NCBI GenBank assembly: GCA_025786725.1
Contig: JAHLTZ010000062.1
Location: forward strand, 1 to 64,000
Length of the DNA stretch: 64,000 bases
Origin: Syncephalis fuscata
Taxonomy: Eukaryota > Zoopagomycota > Zoopagomycetes > Zoopagales > Piptocephalidaceae
Direction of reading: 5' to 3'
Part shown: positions 10,376 through 22,482 of the stretch, piece after piece
Layout of the letters: the number at the start of each line of letters is the position of its first letter
How positions within the stretch are numbered: position 1 is the stretch's first letter
Made by a program: the position numbers and the translations under genes
Notes under the pieces: generated by a model
Seen by the model: only the letters and a program-made list of their open reading frames with translations
The model's database searches: none
Told to the model about the DNA's origin: nothing

Positions 10376-11609
10376 TGTACCATATCTTGTTCTTTTAGTA
10401 CCAAGAGATCTTTCGGGATTGATAGAATTGTTTTACTAGTCTGAGTGGGCTTGTTAAATGTTATTATTCTATCCCTGGTAGAATAGTAACATCATGTAAC
10501 TATGGTATCGAAAAGTGTATTTTCAATAATCTAACGGTATTAATTACGTATTTTATGTTATCATATGTGATCTAATTTTTATCTTTGTTCTTTCCATATC
10601 AACCAAACTAGATGTTTATAGAGTACATTAATAATAATAATAATAATAATAATGCATTTTTCGCCCCTGAATTTCATTTCATGTCAATAGTAATATCAGT
10701 CAAAAACAACATGCAAAATTTAAATAACAATGATAATAATAGAGCGACGGATAATAGTTTATTGCAATATAGGCAATGTATATATTTATATTAAGCATGA
10801 GCTACACAAATATCTATATATAAATATTATGCCAAGCAATCTCTAAAAGCTTCATATCTTTGGCTCTATATTTAATTGCAACTACATTACCTGTTATTGC
10901 GTAATCTCACGTGCTTTAATTATTTACATTATTAGTACCCTGTTAGCATATTTATTTACTTAAATAGTCAGCTATGTATGATACTCGTATAGTTTTTATA
11001 TTGTTCTAAACAAGGCAACTAATTAATAATAAAACATAATATAGTAGAATTCAATAATTTATTAAAAATAACAAACTATGCGTGTATCTATATATAGTAA
11101 ATGATACACAAATGTCTGTTTATGTATATGCTAAGCAATTTCCAAAGCATAAAACTCTTGATTATAAATGATAACCTATGTGTCTTTAAGGCAAGAAACT
11201 AACATTATAATTAATTTTAAACTTCAAAATTCAAATTGAATTTTGAAGTATCAAAATAGTAATGGCTTTTCAAAATCAATAAATCGTAAATCAACACAGA
11301 ATTGATGTGTAATTTGCATATTAATTTGTTTTTAATACATCAGCTTATCATAATGAATTGTGATTTGGCCAAGTAATTTACCGCAATTTATATAAACTCA
11401 AATTTATTAACACAACAAATATTTAATTGCTGAATATATACTAAAATATAGCTATTTACGATTACACAATAGTTATGTGTAGACTTAGTCATGGTTTACT
11501 GCATTTTAAAGATATCAGTACTATTTTAGATAACTTTTAATTTATAATTTATTGACATCAAGTAAAATTCATAAAGGCAGTGATGCCATAGCTTATTTTA
11601 ATTTAGAAA
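10376..11609. other. Intergenic, AT-rich; (AAT)n microsatellite
   Basis: Contains an AAT microsatellite at 10628-10653. I see no coding exon, tRNA or transposon motif. Confidence 0.6.
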
Positions 11610-12619
11610 TTATATATAGTTACTAACAGGTATAAGCCGACTAGAATAGCTTGTTGTAGTTTCATTTATATGGATATCAGCACTGCGGATATTGTTTGGA
11701 TCATTCATTGCTGAGGTGTCGGAGTCATTATTTATAGGTTTTTTTGTAACGTAATTCACAAGTATCGTTGATGTAATATACCTAGAAAAATGTTAGCTTT
11801 GTATAAAGTCGCATGAAATACTTGCCAGTCAACGGTATAAAATATTCTTGAGAAATCTCCTCCAACCTCGAAAACAATAATAAGGCAACAGATTACATTG
11901 CAGAGAACTATCAGGCACATTATCTGAATACCATCACGGGCCAGTTTCCTCCATGCTTCATAGCCATATCTTTGATAGCGTCTATAGGCTACAGTGCTAA
12001 AAATGATTGAAAAAAGTATGTTGCTTGGAACCATTGTGCCGATCCAGTAGAATGGGATAAAGAGATGATAGTAAGAAAAGCATCCGGCAGATTTTTCCAA
12101 TACAATGTGTGAGTAGTTGTATACAATATAAATAAAGAAAAGCTGTGGCAGAATGCAAATGGTGCCACAAATGGCTACCCAGCGTTGCGATAACAGCACA
12201 AGGTAGGCTTTGTAAAGTACAATAATGCTGTTGCAAAAGATCGAAAAGCTTACTGCCGCTACAATATACCAGACAATTATCCTGCAATTGAGATGGCTTG
12301 TTAATGATGCTATTATAAGTACCACGGCATAGCCGACGCCCAAGAATGATGGAAGAAAATAGCAGACATAAAAAAAGCCGTGTGGCTGAACTCGTATTTT
12401 CTGTGCTAGACGGATCAAATTGTAGGCAAATAAAGATCCTAGTATGGTGCTAATCGTCAACTGAAGCTGAATTCCCGCCAATCGCTGCCGAACCTCAATT
12501 TTAGATGTTTCGTGGTCTTGCGATTGACTATTGACAAAACTGAAAAAGTCTATTTCGCCGAGTGGATGCAGCGGAATACCAAATATCTTTTTGGCACCTG
12601 CCTCCCATCCAGTGTCCAT
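11610..12619 (-). CDS. Seven-transmembrane receptor-like protein, copy 1
   Basis: Two exons: 11826-12619 and 11610-11781, 321 aa. The 44-nt intron (11782-11825) has a GC donor (GCAAGT), a GCTAAC branch site and a CTAG acceptor. Without splicing the frame would end early after a divergent tail; spliced, the last exon completes TM7 as DW-YITSTILV, matching paralogues at 57096-58073 and 60265-61250. Seven hydrophobic segments follow an N-terminal motif PLHPLGEIDFF. A Cys at the top of TM3 (LNCRIIVW) and one in the second loop (SAGCFSYY) could form the disulfide typical of GPCRs. RDGIQIMCL precedes TM6. The family is not one I can name; a receptor role is inferred from topology only. It differs from the others by SQRW in place of DRQKW after TM3. 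Confidence 0.8.
11782..11825 (-). other. GC-AG intron in TM7 of 7TM copy 1
   Basis: The donor is G|GCAAGT and the acceptor CTAG. The position is the same, between TG and G of the DW tryptophan codon, as the GT-AG introns of copies 2 and 4. Splicing restores phase exactly: 794 + 172 nt = 966 nt. Confidence 0.75.
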
Positions 12620-14266
12620 AGCTTGACGTTATATTCAGGTATAGACTGAACTGAGAAATGGCTATGAAAAGTGTTGCGTATTTAGAAAATCAATGGAATA
12701 CATATTTTAGAAGGAAGACAGCAAGTAGGCCAAGGCGAATAAAGAGTAGGACTTTGGGCCACCAGTCCAAATGTTATTAATAGCACGGGATGAAGTGTTT
12801 TAAAAACCGGTTTTCGTAACACCATGAGTCATGCGATAGACCGTGTCATTCTATATCTTCCAATTCGCATGATTGCTATTAACGTTGATCAACTAGTACC
12901 CGCATCTAATTCGCAGATTTATATGCATGTCACTCAATAGATCATAAATAGATGCGTATGCGACATAATGCATTTATTAGCTAATACTGCTTAATGTCAA
13001 TAATCTATACGTTTACACTGCAAGAAATAGCTTGTCGCAGTCTATAACAAAATGTTTATCGGAATCATTAATCGCCAAACTATACTTCTGTTTAATGAAT
13101 TATTTACTAATTTGTAATTACAGTGCTGGATTGACAAATGACCGCATGGTTTCAAAAGTTACACAATATTTCTATATTCAGAATATGCGTGAGCATGCAC
13201 GCAATAGAAACGCACACCCATGATTGTCCATTTGTAATATATTACTTTTTATTTTACTATGGCCATTAAACACTTATCACGGCAAATATTTTTTTTACCT
13301 TTGTTCCATTCATTTACTGCTATAAATGTAACACTCATTACATAGACTAAGAAAAACACCATTTATTTCTCACTCAGTAGATTCCATAATATTAACCTTA
13401 TTTGTAACAAGTAAAGTGGTAACAGCTTTTTTTTACGAAAAACTAAGTGTTAAAAGTATGACAATATTAGCTAAACTACCTTTATTGCACTTATATAATT
13501 AATATTGGCATACTCCCTGAAGATCCCTGAAGGGAATAAATTTAATTAAAGTACAACGAAGCTTAAATTGACCTTCGTTGATTTATGTAATTAATGAACA
13601 GTAACAACATTTTTATTCTTAGCAGCATTATTACAGTACATAATAACCGAATAAAACACTCAAAATTAATCACGTTTGTTTATCATGACAATTTCATATA
13701 GTTTATAAAGCAAAGTATAAAATTGAAATACAAGATTTATTATTAATAATAACGAACAATTGTTTAAATATACTAATTTCAGTTTTAATATGTTGTTTGA
13801 CTGATATTCCCATAACACTTTCAGTTATTTGGAAATGATTAATTGCCAGGTCAGATTATTTATAATTAGCAATCAGATTTAATTATTATAGCAATAATGG
13901 TGATATAAATATTAGTATATAAACCAGATTATTTTATTAACAGAATAAGCATATCTTATATTCAGTTGCTACTTGTCATATTACTTTGAAATTAATTTAT
14001 TCTTTACTACAACTATCTAACCAAATCTAGTAATTTTACAATATTGATAACCATCTATTAGCAATTGTAGACTTGTAGATAAGCTACTTGGTGTATATAG
14101 CACACTAACGCGGTGTTACACGAATTTACACATTGGTTTATGTGCATAAGTCACCGAAATAAAGACCAAGCCATAGTATTATTGCATAGTTGCTGACTAC
14201 CCCTTTACTTGTTCTGTACTCATTCAAAGCCATTGTTATACTGCCAATTCAATAAAAAAAGTTAGC
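12620..14266. other. Intergenic, no gene seen
   Basis: AT-rich DNA. A 63-codon ORF at 13032-13223 (+) has no recognisable content and I do not call it. The last 100 bp should hold the urease promoter. Confidence 0.6.
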
Positions 14267-17130
14267 ATGAGAGTGATTCCACGCGAGCTCGACAAATTGC
14301 TGCTGCATCAATTTGGCAATGTAGCGCAAAAGCGACTAGCACGCGGTCTTTTGCTAAACACGGGAGAAGCCACCGCGCTTATTGCTTCACAGCTAATTGA
14401 ACTAATGCGCGATGGAAAACATACCGTAGCAGAGCTCATGGATATGGGCAAGCGGATGCTAGGTCGTCGACACGTCCTACCGGAAGTGCCTCATCTATTG
14501 CACGAAGTACAGGTTGAGGGCACCTTTCCAAACGGCACGTTTCTCGTCACCGTCCACGATCCTATCTGTAGCGAAGACGGCGACTTGAAACTCGCCTTCT
14601 ACGGAAGCTTTTTGCCTATACCCGAAGATACTGTATTCTCCAGACTAAGCCCACTGACGGAGACACAGCTGCCGGGTGCATTGGTTGTTCGGCCGGGGCG
14701 TATCACCCTATCACCAGGCCGTCAACGCATCAAGCTTAGCGTGACTAATGCCGGTGATAGGCCGATTCAGGTATAATCCACTACGGATACAGTTACCTAT
14801 CAGTACTAATTTGGCGACATCGACTGATATCGATTTACTGATAGGTTGGCTCGCATTATCATTTTGTTGAAACGAATCGTCTGTTGATATTTGACCGAAT
14901 GGCCGCGTATGGCTACCGACTCGATATACCATCGGGTACGGCCATTCGTTTCGAGCCTGGCGATACACGTACTGTGCAGTTGGTGGAGCTAGGTGGCCAG
15001 CAAATCATTCGTGGCGGCAATCTTTTGGCTAACGGCCCAGTAACGGAGATGGGTCGACAGCAGCTAGAAACACAAATAAAAGTGCATGGCTTTGGTCATC
15101 GAGACGATCTGCGGGATGCATCTCTAACGCTATCCCCAGCAACCATGGATCGTCGGCTGTATGCCGATATGTTTGGGCCTACAATTGGCGATCGTCTTCG
15201 TTTGGGCGATACTGCGCTTTGGCTTGAAATTGAACATGATTACACAGTGTATGGTGATGAGTGTAAATTTGGCGGTGGAAAGGTTATTCGGGATGGCATG
15301 GGACAAGCCACCATTGCAACACGAGCGATGCACTGGATCTAGTGATAACAAATGCCATTATTATAGATCATAGTGGAATTATCAAAGTAAATGGTTTATT
15401 TGTTCTCAGTGAATACATACTAATTATAATGTATTATAGGCAGACATTGGTATTAAAGACGGGCTGATTAAAGCTATTGGCAAGGCGGGTAATCCCAATA
15501 CTATGGATGGTGTGACGCCAGGTATGATTGTAGGAACGACAACAGAAGTACTTGCCGGAGAAGGACATATATTTACAGCTGGGCTATTGATACGCATATT
15601 CATTTTATTTGTCCACAACTTATTACTGAGGTAAGTGTGATGTGCAGGTTTATTGATCATAATAGTAACGAATTGACTTTAAACTATATCCAGGCAATTG
15701 CTACGGGTATTACTACAATGATTGGTGGCGGTACAGGCCCCAATACAGGTACACTTGCTACAACATGTACACCAGGACAGTTCCATATCCGTATGATGCT
15801 ACAGGCTACGGATGAACTGCCGGTCAATATTGGATTAACGGGTAAAGGCAATGCCACATCGCCAATAGAACTGGAAGAACAAGTGATGGCTGGAGCTATT
15901 GGCTTGAAACTACACGAAGATTGGGGCTCAACACCGGCTGCTATCGACAACTGTTTGTCTATTTGTGATAAATACGATGTGCAGGTAATTATGGTAATTA
16001 ATCTAATTGATTTATTAATATTGATGATTATTAGACGACCATTCACACTGATACACTAAATGAATCAGGATTTGTTGAAACTACAGTGGCCGCATTTAAA
16101 GGCCGCACTATCCACGCTTATCATACTGAAGGGGCGGGCGGTGGCCACGCACCCGATATTATTAGTGTTTGCGGTGAACCTAATGTTATTCCGTCCTCGA
16201 CCAATCCTACACGGCCTTTTGCAGTAAATACGCTTGATGAACACGTTGATATGCTTATGGTGTGTCATCATTTAAGTCGCAATATCCCCGAAGATGTGGC
16301 ATTTGCCGAATCGCGTATTCGTGCCGAAACAATAGCCGCCGAAGACGTACTACAAGACATGGGCGCCATTAGTATTATTTCATCGGATTCACAAGCTATG
16401 GGCCGTATCGGCGAAGTGGTGTCGCGTAGTTGGCGAACAGCACATAAAATGAAACTGCAACGTGGCGTACTCGATGCCAACGGCGATGCAAGCAGTGGAG
16501 CCGCTGGTGATGCTAGCGAGCCACCCGTAGAAGCGGGCGCCGATAACATACGTATTAAACGCTACGTAGCCAAGTATACAATCAATCCGTAAGTTGTTCA
16601 CCACCACTACATTGATGCGCCACACTAACATTGTGCATTGAACATTAAATACTGAAAGAGCCATTGCTCATGGCATTTCGCATATTGTCGGATCAATTGA
16701 GGTGGGCAAACTTGCCGATCTAGTAATGTATGAGCCGGCCTATTTCGGTAGCAAGCCTAGTCTTATTATGAAGTCGGGTGTAATCGTATGGAGTATGATG
16801 GGCGATGCCAATGGCTCCATCTCTACAACTCAACCCATTATCGGCCGGCCTATGTTTGGCAGTTTGCCAGGTGGTGCCTCTCGTTGCAGTATGGCATTTG
16901 TTAGTGCCGCTTCATTGGAACACAATATCGTACAAACGTATGGCTTGAAGAAACGACTAGAAGCCGTAAGAAAATGTCGCGACATTAGCAAGCACGATAT
17001 GAAATGGAACAACGCTTTGCCAAAAATCGAAGTCGATCCAGAAACTTATGTGGTCAAGGCTGATGGTATTATCTGTATTTGTCCTCCTGCTATTACTCTC
17101 CCGCTTACTCAATCAGTATCGCTATTTTAA
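14267..17130 (+). CDS. Urease (single-chain, nickel-dependent)
   Basis: Hydrolyses urea to ammonia and carbamate in the cytosol. Six exons: 14267-14770, 14845-15386, 15440-15630, 15694-15984, 16035-16588, 16659-17130, about 850 aa, near the usual fungal length. The gamma-like part ([17 protein letters not shown]) and beta-like part ([18 protein letters not shown]) are fused to the alpha-like catalytic part. Nickel ligands are visible: DTHIHF, the carbamylated Lys in [24 protein letters not shown], and the Asp of SSDSQAMGR; the flap His is in MVCHHLS. Two single-base losses break the frame: GCCGAT read as GCGAT near 15325, and GGGG read as GGG near 15582. Both restore perfect urease sequence if repaired, so I read the gene as functional with sequence errors. 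It is convergent with the stomatin-like gene. Accessory genes (UreD/F/G) are not in the window. Confidence 0.97.
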
Positions 17131-17301
17131 TATACTGATTCTCCTTATTGATATTAATAAATGTAACCATTTTATAATTTTGTATAAATCTACATTAGTT
17201 TATTTCTATTTAACTTTCTTTTTTAATTCAACACTGATCATAGTTGTTTTAAAAACCATTTATTGTAATTGTAATGGTTAAGCTCTAAGTATAGCATTAT
17301 A

Positions 17302-18703
17302 CTAAGGCTGTCCGTTGTCTACTATCGCTGCCTTTTCTGCTACTCGGTTTTTGTTAATTGTATCGTATATCGTTAGCGCCTGTGCCACCATGCCACTAAT
17401 ATTTGACGTATTGGCCGGCACTACAACGGTTGTTCCTTTTTGTGCAAGCTGTCCAAATGCATCAACATATTTCTCAGCTACGGTAAGTGACACGGCATCG
17501 CGGCCACCTGGTGTCTCCTTAATGGCTCGTGCCACCTCTTCAATACCGCGGCCACAGCTTTTGCTCTCAACAATATAGCTTCCGCTTCACCAGACGCCCT
17601 ATTAATCTGCTCGGCTTTATCGGCTTCAGATGCCAGAATTGTTGATTGTTTGTGTCCCTCGGCTACATTAATGGCTGCTTGACGTGAACCTTCCGATTCA
17701 AGAATCTGTGCTCGTTTAGATCGCTCCGCCGATACTTGCGAATGCATACTCTCAACCACATTACTTGGTGGGTGAATATCGCCTATATAACATCGGTATT
17801 AATTAGTGCCTATATCCTATCACTTTAGTAATACTTACGAATTTCATAACGCAAGCACCGAATACCCCAGTCTTCGGCTGCATGATTGATGGCTTGTACT
17901 ATATTCAGGTTCAATTGGTTCCTTTCAGCCAATGTACGATCCAGTGTCATTTGGCCAATTTCTGCTCTCATCGTAGTCTGCGCAAGTTGTGCCACACTAT
18001 ATTCTGCATCCTCAACACCGTAACATGCCTAATAGCCGTATTATTAAAAAGCCATGTCAGTACAGATAAACTTACCTTAAATGGATCCACTATACGAATA
18101 TATAGCACACCATCCAGTTGCAAAGTTACGTTATCTGCACTATTATTAGTATACTAGCTTGTCATGCTAATTAACCCACCTTGCGTAATGGCACTTTGGG
18201 TGGGTATTTCAATTGCCACTTCCTTTAAGCTCTTCACATACTTGACCTGATCAATAATTGGCGTTAGAATGCCAGTCCAGGCTCTAATACTCGACTAAAT
18301 CGGCCCATACGCTCTACAATCCACGCTTCTTGTTGTGGAACGAATTTGATAATCTATAGACCATAAAAGCTCGAATCAATACAATTCATAGATTGGCTCG
18401 GAGACTTACTGTATTGACGGGTAATGAACGTCGCTGAGAGCGCCAAAATACATCACTGGGCGCGTTTTTGCCATACGGTGTGCCCGACGACATATCACGT
18501 CTTCCATTATAAATACTATTGTACTGTTGATAAAGAGCGACCACTCTAGCATTCTAATTAACCAATAAACCAATATCAAATAGTATGGTAAGTGTTTGGT
18601 TAACGATTGTAGCGCACGGTCTACTTACAGTCGGCCGCGTCATAATCCGCGTTAGAGATGCCGGGCTAGCACCTCTGGCCAGTGTGTATCTTGCTGAATT
18701 CAT
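17302..18703 (-). CDS. SLP2: Mitochondrial stomatin-like protein 2 (SPFH/prohibitin family)
   Basis: Six exons: 18629-18703, 18410-18553, 18180-18353, 18076-18134, 17839-18028, 17302-17782, about 375 aa. The N-terminus (MNSARYTLARGASPASLTRI) is Arg- and Ser-rich, fitting a mitochondrial presequence. The SPFH domain follows: FVPQQEAWIVERMGRFSRVL, VKSLKEVAIEIPTQSAITQ, LDGVLYIRIVDPFK, TLAERNQLNLNIVQAINHA. A coiled-coil region then contains AERSKRAQILESEGSRQAA. Family members scaffold the inner membrane and bind cardiolipin and prohibitins. Two one-base losses (CC to C near 18266; GGG to GG near 17547) shift the frame inside otherwise perfect family sequence. Confidence 0.94.
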
Positions 18704-19075
18704 AAGCGCAATAATAAGTGCCGATAAAGAGTAGGAAGAAGTAGTGAAAAGTACGACGCACAATCAATAACTATGGCAATATAAGTCGTGGAAAATGCAA
18801 CGCACAATCAACAACTATAACCAGTACAAGCATTGATATGAGTAATCTTTAATCAGATTGTACAATTTATCCGTTTATTAGTAAAATATTGGATATGAAC
18901 ATTAAAAAGATATACTTTAATGTAAATTATATGTATACAATGGCATGATTTATTTTTCTATTATTCTATTCTAATAGATGCAAGTCTCTGTTAATGTAGA
19001 ATATAAATAATAGCTATATCATAATATAGCTAATTAACTATATACATCGTACATAATAAAAGTATAACAGCATAT
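18704..19075. other. Intergenic, nothing recognised
   Basis: AT-rich 372 bp between the 5' end of the stomatin-like gene and the 3' end of the HD-domain gene. Confidence 0.6.
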
Positions 19076-19876
19076 TTATTGCTTTTTCGTTCTTTCTTCC
19101 ATCAATTCTTCAACCCAGCCTTTTACTAGTGGATGTTGGAATCGGCCTAATGTTGATGCAAAAAAGCTATCCAGTGTCTTTCCTTGTGCTATAATAACAT
19201 TAGTTTAGCTAATATGACCCGCTTGTATTATTGTTTACCTTTCTCGTATTCAAATGCTTGCACAATCATTTCATATTTATCTAAATCTTTGACAAAAAGT
19301 GCTTCGTTTGTGGTTGCTTCTTCGTATTCCTGCCACAGAGAACAAATTTCATTGGCCTGCTCTGTCTCGCCCAACATTTGACGTATCTTTCCATAGCATC
19401 CTAGTAACAATAATGATACATTAATACATACGTCTTCACTTCATCACAGCCACTACCTTTTCTAGCTTGTATTTCTCGTCTTTCGAGACACCAGCATGCG
19501 GCGTAATGTCACCCTATTCAATATACTATTATCGTTTCTATATTTATAATAAACTATTTATGCTACTTACAACAATTGCTTCGGCAAGATCATGAACTAG
19601 AGCCATTTTAACACACCTAGTATTATGAATTAGAGCGCGTTGACACGTCTCCCTAGCTTACTTATCGCGATCTAGATTTGGATCGTTTACTAGCATCGCC
19701 ATTAGTGACATGCGATGCATATGGTCTGCAATAGATTCCGGTTGCTGTACACCGTTGTCTATCCAGCCCGTCCGCTTGGTGCGCTATTCAATGCAATGAT
19801 AGGCAAAGTATTCGCATACTGCATAGTAAATTACCTTTAGATTTTCACATAGATGAAAGAATTCAAGTGCTCGCAT
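19076..19876 (-). CDS. HD-domain 5'-deoxynucleotidase (HDDC2/YfbR-like)
   Basis: At least six short exons between the ATG at 19876 and the stop at 19076. Reading in order gives [72 protein letters not shown], then the C-terminal helices ending with [16 protein letters not shown]. His in ADHMHR and the HD pair in LVHDLAEA are the metal ligands of the HD superfamily. Homologues remove phosphate from deoxynucleoside 5'-monophosphates. One A is missing near 19390 (EKIRQ is out of frame). Length, about 190 aa, fits the family. An N-terminal extension upstream of this ATG cannot be excluded. Confidence 0.9.
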
Positions 19877-20056
19877 TTCTAATGTTATAACTGACGACCA
19901 ACTATGTAATAAAAAGATATAACCACGTTGTTAAAAGCAGTTACAATAAAAGTGAACAAAAAGAGAAATGCGTAATAATAGCCGCTTTAAAATATTTAAA
20001 ACACGTAAAATCATTTCTATTTAATAGAAATAACACTTTACTTAAAACGTATTTTA

Positions 20057-22053
20057 TTAATCATTTTTACGTTGCTGCATTAATACCATTAACTGTTGTA
20101 GCGTGTCTTGATTTCGTTGACAAACATCTGATAATTCAAAAACTTGTGCTTGAAGCCGCCTAATTTCATCTAATTGTGCTGCTGATGCCTGGCTATGATG
20201 TATACCACGATTTGCTAATCATAGTTATATTAATTAATTAAATACAAAGTATCAATATTAGTGGTCTATTAAACTAACCAGGCAGATGATCGGTCTCCAA
20301 GTCTTTTAGCGGCACCTGTAACAATAGTTAGCTATTATACTCTCGCTCTTCTATTTATCTTACATGCTGTCCAGGTAGTTGCGCCTGTCGTTCCTTCATC
20401 GCTTCCCATACAATGGTAAAGTTACGTCCAACAATAATGGATGGCAACGCAATTAACTATAAATAAAATAAGCCTTTATCTTCATTATAGTCTATTTCTT
20501 ACTAAAATTCCCATCATCATAGCCGGAAAGGCGATAACCTTGCCAATAAATGTCTGTGGTACCATATCACCATAACCAGTTGTAGTAATTGTAACCATTA
20601 CAAACCAGCATACTGCAGGAATACTATCAAATTGGCTATATAATATATTGGTTATTGCTATTAAATATCTATTATTAAATATATTACCTTGGCAATCCAT
20701 CACTAGTAACAAACATATGTCGTTCTTCATCCCATACACCTATATATATATATATATATTAGTTAATACTCGTATTTAACTATAATTATATATTACCTCG
20801 TTCGGCAAAGTACAGCAATGACGAAAAAATAATTACGGTCATAGCCATAAAAAAGAATAACGCACTAAGTGCATCTGTACTTCGTTTAATTGCCACAATC
20901 ATTACTTCAATAGATAACTACTAGTGTATTAGTTATTGAATACTATTAAATAGTAAAACTTACCTGAATTAATGAAGAGTGTTGATAGACACGGAACACT
21001 CGGAATAGACGGAATAATCGAAGAATACTCAAACGAAAAACATAAGTCTATAGATATTAATTAGTTTTATAATATATTTATACTAATCACTTACCGTATC
21101 GCTTCCCATTGCATACGCTACAATATATAATAATACAACCAATGTATCTATAATAGTCATTGGTGCTAGTGATCATTGTGATCTTTAGCGTTCTATCCAT
21201 CTACTACAAGCAATACTTACACAGCATAAATTTAAAGATACGTGCTGTAGTATCAGAGTGTGCATAGACCCGCATAGATAACTCGATGGCCAGTAGAATT
21301 ACTACAGCTGTTTCTAATGCAAACCTATTAACAGTCCCTTTATTAGTATACTATTTTAATAAATTTTACTGCTAAATAACACGATTTCCCTTTATTTAGT
21401 CTATACTCATTATAATACACTTACCAAATGGGCGTTTCACCAGATCGAAACTTTGGAATAGTTTCAACAGTTGCAATAATAGCACTCATAATAATCATGC
21501 ACACGACAAACACGCTAATAAAGAAGGCTGCTCCACTAGATGATGGATCCTCCATTAGCAAGTAAAAGCGTCGTTTCCAAATATTCTAGATGACATAACA
21601 TTAGTCTAGCATTGCTATAGCACTTGGAGATGCGCCAGTACTTACATGGATCGAAGCAGCAGTACGGTTGCGTTCGTTCAAGTCAGGAATATCCATATAG
21701 CCGCCAGTATTATCTATCTGGGCATCGAGCTGGTTTCGCGCGTCTTCATAGTCGGCCGTGTCCGTTTCCACCGGGAATAGTTCAAAGGAGCGTCCCGAAA
21801 TACGTCGCGATCGATTCGGTATCGAATGTGACGAGTAGTGCGGGTCCTGAACGGGCGATGTAGCCGTAGCGGCGCCACCCACGTCATCTATGGCCGGTCT
21901 CGGTGGGGCGGCAGCTGTGGACACTTCGCCTGTTACCTCGTTCATTTCGAGCGCAATTTCATCGTTGTCATTGCCATCGTCGTTAAGGTAACGACGATTC
22001 ACGCGCGACATGCGAGTGTTTCGACGTAATAAAGCCGGAGTGTACAGTTTCAC
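20057..22053 (-). CDS. Voltage-gated potassium channel (Kv/Shaker-like)
   Basis: About eight exons. Start at ATG 22053 (MKLYTPALLRRNTRM) or at the in-frame Met ending at 22011. A hydrophilic N-terminus of about 150 aa without a recognisable T1 domain is followed by S1 (FISVFVVCMIIMSA, then ETIPKF), S2 (TAVVILLAIELSMRVYA), S3 (IIDTLVVLLYIVAYAMG) and S4 (ILRLFRLFRVFRVYQHS, four Arg at every third place). The pore has the K+ filter in TITTTGYGDMVP and S6 continues IAFPAMMMGILVLIALPSI. The C-terminus is probably a coiled coil (EIRRLQAQVFELSD). Such six-TM Kv channels are common in animals and rare in well-known fungi, which mostly use TOK and TRK types. Likely at the plasma membrane, conducting K+ on depolarisation. 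No frameshift was found. Confidence 0.93.
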
Positions 22054-22482
22054 AACGTCAAAACCAACAGGTAAATAAAGGTTTATACGAGTTGGACTCG
22101 AGCTATAACGACAAAGCGCTACAAGAGATGAGAGATCAATTAATAGTGTTTAGGTGGAAGTGCAGCAATAAAGTCTCTAATTGAATATCCTCACGCTATT
22201 TGATACAGATTGTGTATGTGTGCGTGTGGGCAAAGCCGGTTGATATTGTTATTATTGCCATTGTTACCATTATTGGTATCTCAATTAACAGGCCACTATT
22301 ACATTTACACTGATTGGTTACTTTTCATGATTTACGATATTCTAAATTTATCACATTTAACAGTAATTCTACACTAACCCAGCCATTTGTTATAGTAAAA
22401 TAAACAATATATTTGTAACATTATGATTAATGGTTGATACCCGTGCCATAATTTGCATTAGCTATCGATAGGCGGATTAAAT
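22054..22482. other. Intergenic, nothing recognised
   Basis: AT-rich 429 bp holding the presumed promoter of the K+ channel gene and the 3' end of the Ste50-like gene. Confidence 0.55.

Noticed and set aside
13406-14119. Possible solo LTR (TGTAACAAG ... GTGTTACA)
   Set aside because: The flanks do not give a matching target duplication and the interior has no similarity to the other LTRs.
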